From the NCBI RefSeq assembly GCF_033807575.1, contig NC_084729.1:7998001-8062000 (forward strand): a DNA stretch of 64,000 bases, written 5' to 3'. The position numbers and the translations under genes were made by a program. This document shows positions 60,501 through 64,000 of this stretch, one piece after another. The stretch's first letter is position 1; each line of letters starts with the position of its first letter. The notes under the pieces were generated by a model. It did not search any database and had not been told where the DNA came from. It was given only the letters and a program-made list of their open reading frames with translations. The DNA comes from Cydia pomonella. Taxonomy: Eukaryota > Arthropoda > Insecta > Lepidoptera > Tortricidae.

Positions 60501-63447
60501 GGTCTCGACAGTATAGATAATAAGATTCTGAAAGCCATCGGTCCCGAAATTGCAGAACCACTTGCAGCGATTTTTAATTTAAGCATTGAGAGTGGTATTT
60601 TCCCCAAAGCCTGGAAAATCGCGGCAGTCGTTCCGATCCACAAAGGAAATGCAAAAAATGAACCCAGCAACTACCGCCCAATCTCTCTCTTGGGATCATT
60701 CTCAAAGCTTTTGGAACGAATTGTAAATAAAAGAATAGTCTCCTACCTTGAACGCAACTCCATTCTAACGGAGCGTCAGTTCGGTTTCAGAAAAGGAATA
60801 TCAACCGAGGATGCAGTTACCCTTCTCACTGAAACTGTCTCGACGCAGTTAGATGAGGGTCGGGCTTGTGTCGGAGTCTTTCTGGATTTAGCCAAAGCCT
60901 TCGACACGGTCTCGATCCCCATTCTACTGAGGAAACTGGAAGCATACGGGTTTCGAGGGACTACACTGAGGTGGTTTACAAGCTACTTGACGGAAAGAAG
61001 CCAGCGTGTCAAAGTCGGTGAGCATCTCAGTGACCTGAGACCAGTTCCCTTCGGCGTACCACAGGGCAGTATTCTAGGGCCTACTCTTTTTCTTTTATAT
61101 ATAAACGACATCTCACTTCTTCCTTTACAGAATGCTGAAATCTTGTGTTACGCCGATGACACTGCTATCATTTTCCGAGGGTCCTCCTGGGAGGACGTTT
61201 GTGAACAAGTCGAGAATGGTATGTCACAAGTGTCAATTTGGTTGAAGCAGAATCTTCTGACTTTAAACACAGCAAAAACCAAATTCCTATGTTTCCATAA
61301 GACTTCAGCTTCTGCACCAAAACTACAGCGAGATATTAAAGTCCATAATCGTAATTGTATTAATGCCCCGGTTCCAAATTGCACTTGTGACCACATGTCA
61401 CGAACAAAAACAGTGAGGTACCTTGGAATTATGATAGACGAAAATTTAAACTTCAGAGAGCAAGTTTCCGCGGTTTCAGGTCGGGTCCGAAAGCTGATAC
61501 ATACAATAAAATTGCTGCGAGAATCAGCCGATTTTTCACTGTTGAAAGCTATATACTTAGCTCTTGGGCAGTCAATTATCAACTACTGCATTCTTGCCTG
61601 GGGAGGTTTAACCTCCTCTGTTATTCTAAAACTAGAAAGAGCTCAAAGAGCGGTGCTGAAGGTCGCTTTGAAGAAACCAATTAGGTATCCTACGAGCGAT
61701 CTATACAATGACGCCCAGGTGCTCAGCGTTCGGAAGCTCTACTTAATAAGGGTGGCGTTGTACGTACATAGAAAAGTCCTTAGCTCATCCAATTACAACA
61801 CATTACTTAAAAATCGTATTTTTAAACTTCCTGTTACAGCTGTTAAAACTACATTTGCACGCCATTTCTCAATCTTCCTATATCCCCGAATTTACAATCG
61901 ACTTGTTAGGTTATATGAATTTAAAGAACACTCCATTTTCGAGGCAAAAAAAGTGTTATCAAAGAACTTAATGCATCTTTCATATGTAGACACAGAAAAT
62001 GTAATCAAGATACCATATTAAATAAACTCAGTCACAATAACCACACACACACTCCACTCACGCACACATACTCTCTCTCTCTCACACACACACACATACA
62101 CACACACTCATACACATGACACGTTTCGTGTTATTATATTATAAATCTTAATTTCCGAAGATTATTTTTTTTTGTTACTAATGGTAAAAATAATTTATGT
62201 TTGTTTAAACTTTTTGTTTCTCGATCTTTTCTTTTTTGACTCACTGTAAACTGTACCTCTGTAAATTCCATTCACCACTGTTTCTTTTTTAATTGTTTAC
62301 TCTAAATAATTGTACATTATTATTTTCAATTGTAGTATTGTTTTCTCTTTTTTACTTGTCTACCGTATTATGTCCACCACAGGACAGGCTATGCCTAGTG
62401 TGGGGGCCAGCATAAATGTAATACTGTTATTATTCTATTCTGGAATAAACATTTGTATTTGTATTTGTATTAATAAATCAATTGAAATGACGATGAATGT
62501 AAATCACACATCACATTCATTCATTCATTTTATCTTTTTTTAAGGCGCGTATACATTAAGGCCATTTCAGACACATCCCAATTTAAGATCGGATTGTCTA
62601 TGGTTTTAGATTTTTTTTAATGTAATGGCGATTTACATTTTGATCACAAAAAAAATCTAAATTCTAGTCATAACCTACATTTCTTGTGTCATAAAAGTTG
62701 TTCATAAAAGTAGAGTGTTTAACTCGGGTAAAAGTAATCATCTCACCCTCGAACTAGATATAAACACTCTCACTTCGTTCGAGCGCCAAAATATCTCGGG
62801 TGGTATGGTTCACTTCACTTTATCCACCCTTGGTTAACAATCTACTATTCTCTATTTTGAAAAACAGATGATACTCTTCAAACTGCTGGATCGATTTCTA
62901 CCAAATAGCTAAGAACCACTGAACCTACACAAACACTCGTTTTCTCAACCTCAAACCTCAAACTTGCAATGAAATGTTGACATGACTTACTTCAAATTAG
63001 GTCCGGAAATACTACATATCAGGTGCGATGAGTGAAGAAGATATGCAAATGCCTGTAAAGCAACTTTCTTTTGTTTTTAAATATCACATTGTGACACGTC
63101 TTGGCATTCAACCATCAAATAGTAGTAGATTCTTAATTTGTTTTTAGCTGTACGAATAAAATAAAATTACTACATTTTTTTATTTAATTGCAAGTACTAA
63201 AAAAATCTAGGCGAGGAATAGGGTTGCTGGCCGCGTATCCTTAACAGACCTCGCTACGCTCGGCCGTCTATATCTACGTAGCCTGCAGCCCTTCGTTCCC
63301 CGGCCTCTAAATCATCATCATACCTTATGGACGGCCTTGATGTGTAAGTTCAGTCCGTACGCGCTGACGAAGCTGCGCGCGCACACGCCGCAGATGTGGG
63401 CAGATGGATGCGCGCGTCGGAGGTGGCCCATATACGTTGTGTGCTTG
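51393..63447 (-). CDS. C2H2 zinc-finger protein, C-terminal 6 exons (5' end outside window)
   Basis: Exons, in order, at 63447-63324, 56754-56630, 54546-54423, 53730-53605, 52434-52294 and 51515-51393 join with matching phases into ~253 residues ending in TAA. Finger ligands are visible: CGVC with His in exon 1; CDEC with a long His spacing (HLLITERH) in exon 2; CRKC with KHTH in exon 3, which lacks a normally spaced second His; CDE|C split between exons 3 and 4, ending HYLREH; CEQC in exon 4 with its His pair (QQHGLIH) in exon 5; CRLC in exon 5 with HKL|TH completed in exon 6; CHIC with HVQGVH at the end. The architecture suggests a nuclear DNA-binding protein; DNA binding is inferred from the family and the target is unknown. 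I do not recognise a specific ortholog. The gene is convergent with IRP1. Exons 4 and 5 have tandem copies of their 3' ends in the adjacent introns, and a CR1-like LINE lies antisense in the largest intron. Confidence 0.88.
51633..52293 (-). repeat. Minisatellite seeded on exon 5 3' end and its donor
   Basis: About 15 degenerate copies of a 26-33 nt unit: the last 15 nt of exon 5 (TTTAGACACAAGCTG) plus ~18 nt of intron (GTACGTGGCATACTTTAC). A ~115-nt higher-order unit appears twice (51853-51970 and 51969-52080). A 150-bp palindromic insertion (51698-51850) interrupts the array. The first copy after the exon, with donor after 52261, is in frame; the next copy brings a TAG. Confidence 0.9.
51698..51850. 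mobile_element. MITE with cacattcactgcc ends, inside the exon 5 minisatellite
   Basis: Terminal inverted repeats acacattcactgcc and ggcagtgaatgtgt bound ~150 bp with internal palindromic GC pieces (cgggaacccacc, ccgctgggcgg). It splits the minisatellite, so it inserted after the array formed. Confidence 0.75.
52294..52434 (-). CDS. Zinc-finger gene exon 5
   Basis: Acceptor tatttccag and donor CTG|GTACGT; 47 codons. SPGLLQQHGLIH completes the exon-4 finger. A Pro-rich linker (RPPAAKKPPGRN) and CRLCGKTYSKLSGLFRHKL start the next finger, whose last His is in exon 6. Confidence 0.9.
52744..53604 (-). repeat. Near-identical 139-bp tandem array of exon 4 3' part plus donor
   Basis: Six extra copies of a 139-bp unit follow exon 4 in transcription order, with exon-end positions 53466, 53327, 53188, 53049, 52910 and 52771 (exact 139-nt spacing). 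Each unit holds ~105 nt of exon 4 (from the HPN/NGVYQHY region to KTFK), the donor, and ~30 nt of intron (gtgattgtttacag, ttatcgcag). The copies differ at only a few bases (for example near 53454, 53508 and 53668), so the array is young or homogenised. The last copy has donor GTCAGA. 139 is not divisible by 3, so unspliced read-through changes frame and stops in the third unit. Confidence 0.93.
53605..53730 (-). CDS. Zinc-finger gene exon 4 (authentic copy)
   Basis: Acceptor ttgtgttgcag and donor TTCAAG|GTGATT; 42 whole codons. CSEVFSHPNGVYQHYLREH completes the finger begun in exon 3, and YLCEQCGKTFK starts the finger completed in exon 5. Only this copy has the true acceptor and the SEVFSHP start, so it is taken as the original of the seven-copy array. 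Confidence 0.9.
53818..53842 (+). repeat. SINE family A head fragment
   Basis: tttgacgaccggtttggcct and agtgggt, then unrelated sequence; only the first ~25 nt of the SINE are present. Confidence 0.6.
54423..54546 (-). CDS. Zinc-finger gene exon 3
   Basis: Acceptor tttttgtag and donor GAG|GTCAGT. It encodes LGCRKCGEQFESAEEMEKH followed by THYKER, a degenerate finger without the usual H-x3-5-H spacing, then a basic linker and IKCDE, which starts the next finger. Confidence 0.88.
54671..54882. mobile_element. MITE G, copy 3
   Basis: ctgccatcttttgacacatt, gcgccatcgctcgaaacgat and gatatttaacaaatttaaca; right arm shortened. Confidence 0.75.
55160..55425 (-). mobile_element. SINE family A
   Basis: Full-length, with the head complement ggccaaactggtcgtcaaa at the right. 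Confidence 0.86.
55668..56140 (+). mobile_element. Repeat with an embedded tRNA-like domain, copy 2
   Basis: Collinear with 34867-35340 through ttataaccgaacaaagctcg; tRNA-like module at about 55898-55978 (gggttcgaatctcgcccgg). Confidence 0.66.
56289..56611 (+). mobile_element. SINE family B
   Basis: Full-length, ending gaggaagaagagaag; it abuts the 3' end of zinc-finger exon 2 by ~20 nt. Confidence 0.86.
56630..56754 (-). CDS. Zinc-finger gene exon 2
   Basis: Acceptor ctgttacag and donor GATAT|GTAAGT. It encodes DINKLENDSTRCDECDVTF then HLLITERH, a C2H2 finger with six residues between the His ligands. Phase 2 at the 3' end matches exon 3. Confidence 0.87.
56862..57122 (+). mobile_element. 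SINE family A
   Basis: Full-length, with a (TTTA)n tail at 57106-57125. Confidence 0.87.
57748..58728 (+). CDS. LINE ORF1: PHD finger, coiled coil and nucleic-acid-binding C-terminus
   Basis: 326 residues. The N-terminal C4HC3 PHD-type finger uses C4, C7, C19 or C20, C22, H27, C30, C48 and C51. An acidic low-complexity linker follows, then a coiled coil (about 95-155, with leucine and charged heptads such as LRDDMSKLRSDFNSRF). The C-terminus is basic (RRVKREEFLKNARTRR and KIFINERLTSDNRRF), resembling the RNA-binding part of other LINE ORF1 proteins. The start is the first Met, directly before CGEC. In the family this protein binds element RNA; the PHD's partner is unknown. Confidence 0.85.
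   Translation: MSTCGECGRPVKPAEKLMCCQCSSLYHFLCMNLTASNFKKTPKTNWTCVKCTPAAAGQTETPPAKTSSPDMDLTDTNRAESEQRNQPEDMNSLISEIRLLRDDMSKLRSDFNSRFDSLSEKLNIYEARITKLEEKDKENSLLKAQVADLQKQLNQQTQNTLNSELEIIGLPETPNENPYHMILTTASKLGMKLEDVDVNFASRTGPPRRKYDKDGAQPRPLVVSFVRRVKREEFLKNARTRRSTLNSKDIVPAEPETKIFINERLTSDNRRFIRDVRAWVKEHGFRYCWIRRGSIYIRKHEGKDGSPALQIRSYEDLQKLSGNRDE
59014..60303 (+). CDS. LINE ORF2 part 1: AP-like endonuclease (frameshifted at end)
   Basis: 429 residues with apurinic-endonuclease family motifs in order: LLQVNIRSM, IIILSECW (catalytic Glu), GGVVAYVK, LGLYRSP, VSGDMNIN (catalytic Asp), SCIDHIF and TDHDLIM (catalytic Asp-His). The frame is lost near 60276-60283 in an A-run (ataaaaaaagcg), where a single-base change leads to an early TAA at 60301-60303. 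The start codon is uncertain; the Met at 59014 is the first in frame. Confidence 0.85.
   Translation: MEALLYWTTITFTIYLFSMATLDLMTEIDNSFNFECHTISTPEECSPIITKYTLKLLQVNIRSMQRNFNNFLLIFARLNISFDIIILSECWINENSTIRQIEGYVSHSTKKYINKSGGVVAYVKNKWSPNVSEPDIADANCLMIDIPSVCTVLGLYRSPSFPNTDNFIMSLDQLLKSARRNSCLIVSGDMNINILDSAADDEHASSYLDLLASHGLLSSINKPTHSKSCIDHIFIPCTYNGKSIVCSTDLTDHDLIMIGIESGRYMNTTPKRSRLKADYCGLYKELESVDWSPVVQASNVDDAVSLFSTIVSNAISKNSKMIQVSHSKFCIHPWMTPGLIRCSKQRDKLHRISKQFPNDATKKLIYTRYRNFYIKLLRNLKTEYEKKELLANTKTPKKLWQTINKIAHRKLSTPTAHDLIKIKKARRNP
60304..62021 (+). CDS. LINE ORF2 part 2: reverse transcriptase (continuation in shifted frame)
   Basis: Continuous in the +1 frame from about 60285 (NVCNDYFSSVGQNLA) to TAA at 62019-62021; the first in-frame Met is at 60435. 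RT motifs include NSSPGLDSIDNKILK, NYRPISLL, QFGFRKG, FLDLAKAFDTV, GVPQGSILGP and the catalytic CYADDTAII, then a thumb and C-terminal domain with CNCTCDHM. There is no RNase H. It is a continuation of the endonuclease frame, not a separate gene. Confidence 0.87.
62985..63310 (+). repeat. Dispersed repeat E, copy 2
   Basis: Inverted relative of 22805-23290; ends in gttccccggcctc, ~15 nt before zinc-finger exon 1. Confidence 0.6.
63324..63447 (-). CDS. Zinc-finger gene exon 1 (first visible)
   Basis: Acceptor ttgagcag and donor AAG|GTATGA on the minus strand. It encodes the tail of one finger (MGHLRRAH) and a full finger (HICGVCARSF to LHIKAVH). It ends in phase 0. The acceptor choice is the least certain boundary. 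Confidence 0.8.
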
Positions 63448-63884
63448 CTGCTCAACAATTTTAGAATTAAAAACGTGCGTGAATTAGTAAATTGTGTATT
63501 AACACATTACATGTACATGTGTACGGTCAGCTGCAGAGAAAAAGGGTGTCCCTTATTTTGCGATAAAATATTTAACAGCGCATACCCTCTAAAAATAATG
63601 ATACTATCCCAAAACACCCCGAAAAAAGATATAGACATAGAAGTAAAATAAAATAAGGGGCATTGTGCTAAGGGCGTTTTAGACGCCCGCCTCTACTGTC
63701 CGACGTATTGGTATGATGGAAAGGGACAAACGATTATTAGCGGCGTCGTAACTTTAGTACACGTTTATGAATAAGGGGGTTAGTGTATAGTGTTGAATTA
63801 ACAGTATCATTCAAGTTCAAAGGAAAATTCGTAACTGTAAGGTGTGTAAGTGTACTCACGTAACCAATATTTGTTTTATTGGTT

Positions 63885-64000
63885 TTTAGGGTTCCGTAGT
63901 CAACTAGGAACCCTTATAGTTTCGCCATGTCCGTCTGTCTGTCTGTATGTCCGAGGCTTTGCTCCGTGGTCGTTAGTGCTAGAAAGCTGAAATTTGGCAT
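63885..64000 (-). repeat. agggttccgta repeat running off the window
   Basis: tagggttccgtagtcaacta, tcgccatgtccgtctgtctg, cgtggtcgttagtgctagaa; same family and orientation as 23378-24082. Confidence 0.75.

Larger units (their letters stand above)
57385..62480 (+). mobile_element. CR1-like non-LTR retrotransposon (LINE), near full length
   Basis: A GC-rich leader (about 57385-57747) precedes a PHD-finger ORF1 and an endonuclease-RT ORF2. A 3' UTR follows, ending in aataaacatttgtatttgta, a short hexanucleotide tail as in CR1-type elements. It lies antisense in the zinc-finger gene intron between exons 1 and 2. The 5' boundary is estimated from the change in base composition, and I could not define a target-site duplication. 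ORF2 is broken by a one-base indel. Confidence 0.88.
62480..64000. other. Zinc-finger gene upstream flank around exon 1
   Basis: Apart from repeat E, exon 1 and the terminal repeat, 62480-62980 and 63460-63880 show no coding signal. The caaacctcaaacctcaaact stretch near 62950 is a short tandem repeat. Confidence 0.55.

Overview
The window is intron-rich, AT-rich eukaryotic DNA crowded with transposable elements. It looks lepidopteran (moth or butterfly): it carries repeated tRNA-headed SINEs, many short palindromic MITEs, decayed LINE reverse transcriptase 3' ends and a PHD-finger CR1-like LINE. This order-level assignment is an inference from repeat style. No bacterial or organellar genes are present.

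Two multi-exon host genes can be assembled exon by exon, with every internal splice phase agreeing. On the + strand, eleven exons from 21240 to 46399 encode the C-terminal ~493 residues of cytosolic aconitase / iron regulatory protein 1 (IRP1). They include the three Fe-S cysteines and the active-site arginine and serine motifs. The N-terminal exons must lie left of the window, so the intron before the first visible exon exceeds 21 kb. On the - strand, six exons from 63447 down to 51393 encode the C-terminal ~250 residues of a C2H2 zinc-finger protein, with introns repeatedly cutting fingers between the Cys pair and the His pair. The two genes are convergent, ~5 kb apart.

Layout: 1-21.2 kb, IRP1 intron packed with nested MITEs, SINEs, LINE tails and a family of five conserved hairpins (0.7-3.9 kb). 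21.2-46.4 kb, IRP1 exons, with a young but broken Copia element (26.1-30.3 kb) in one intron. 46.4-51.4 kb, intergenic repeats. 51.4-63.4 kb, zinc-finger gene, with a CR1-like LINE (about 57.4-62.5 kb) antisense in its largest intron. 63.9-64 kb, a dispersed repeat running off the edge.

The most unusual signal is that exon 3' ends, together with their 5' splice sites, have been tandemly amplified into the following intron. This has happened at least five times in two unrelated genes: IRP1 exons A, D and H, and zinc-finger exons 4 and 5. A sixth event duplicated an acceptor plus exon start (IRP1 exon I). Each array gives the spliceosome a series of decoy donor sites. In zinc-finger exon 5 the first decoy would add exactly 11 in-frame residues inside a finger. 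A second unusual signal is the five-member hairpin family with paired base changes in the first 4 kb.
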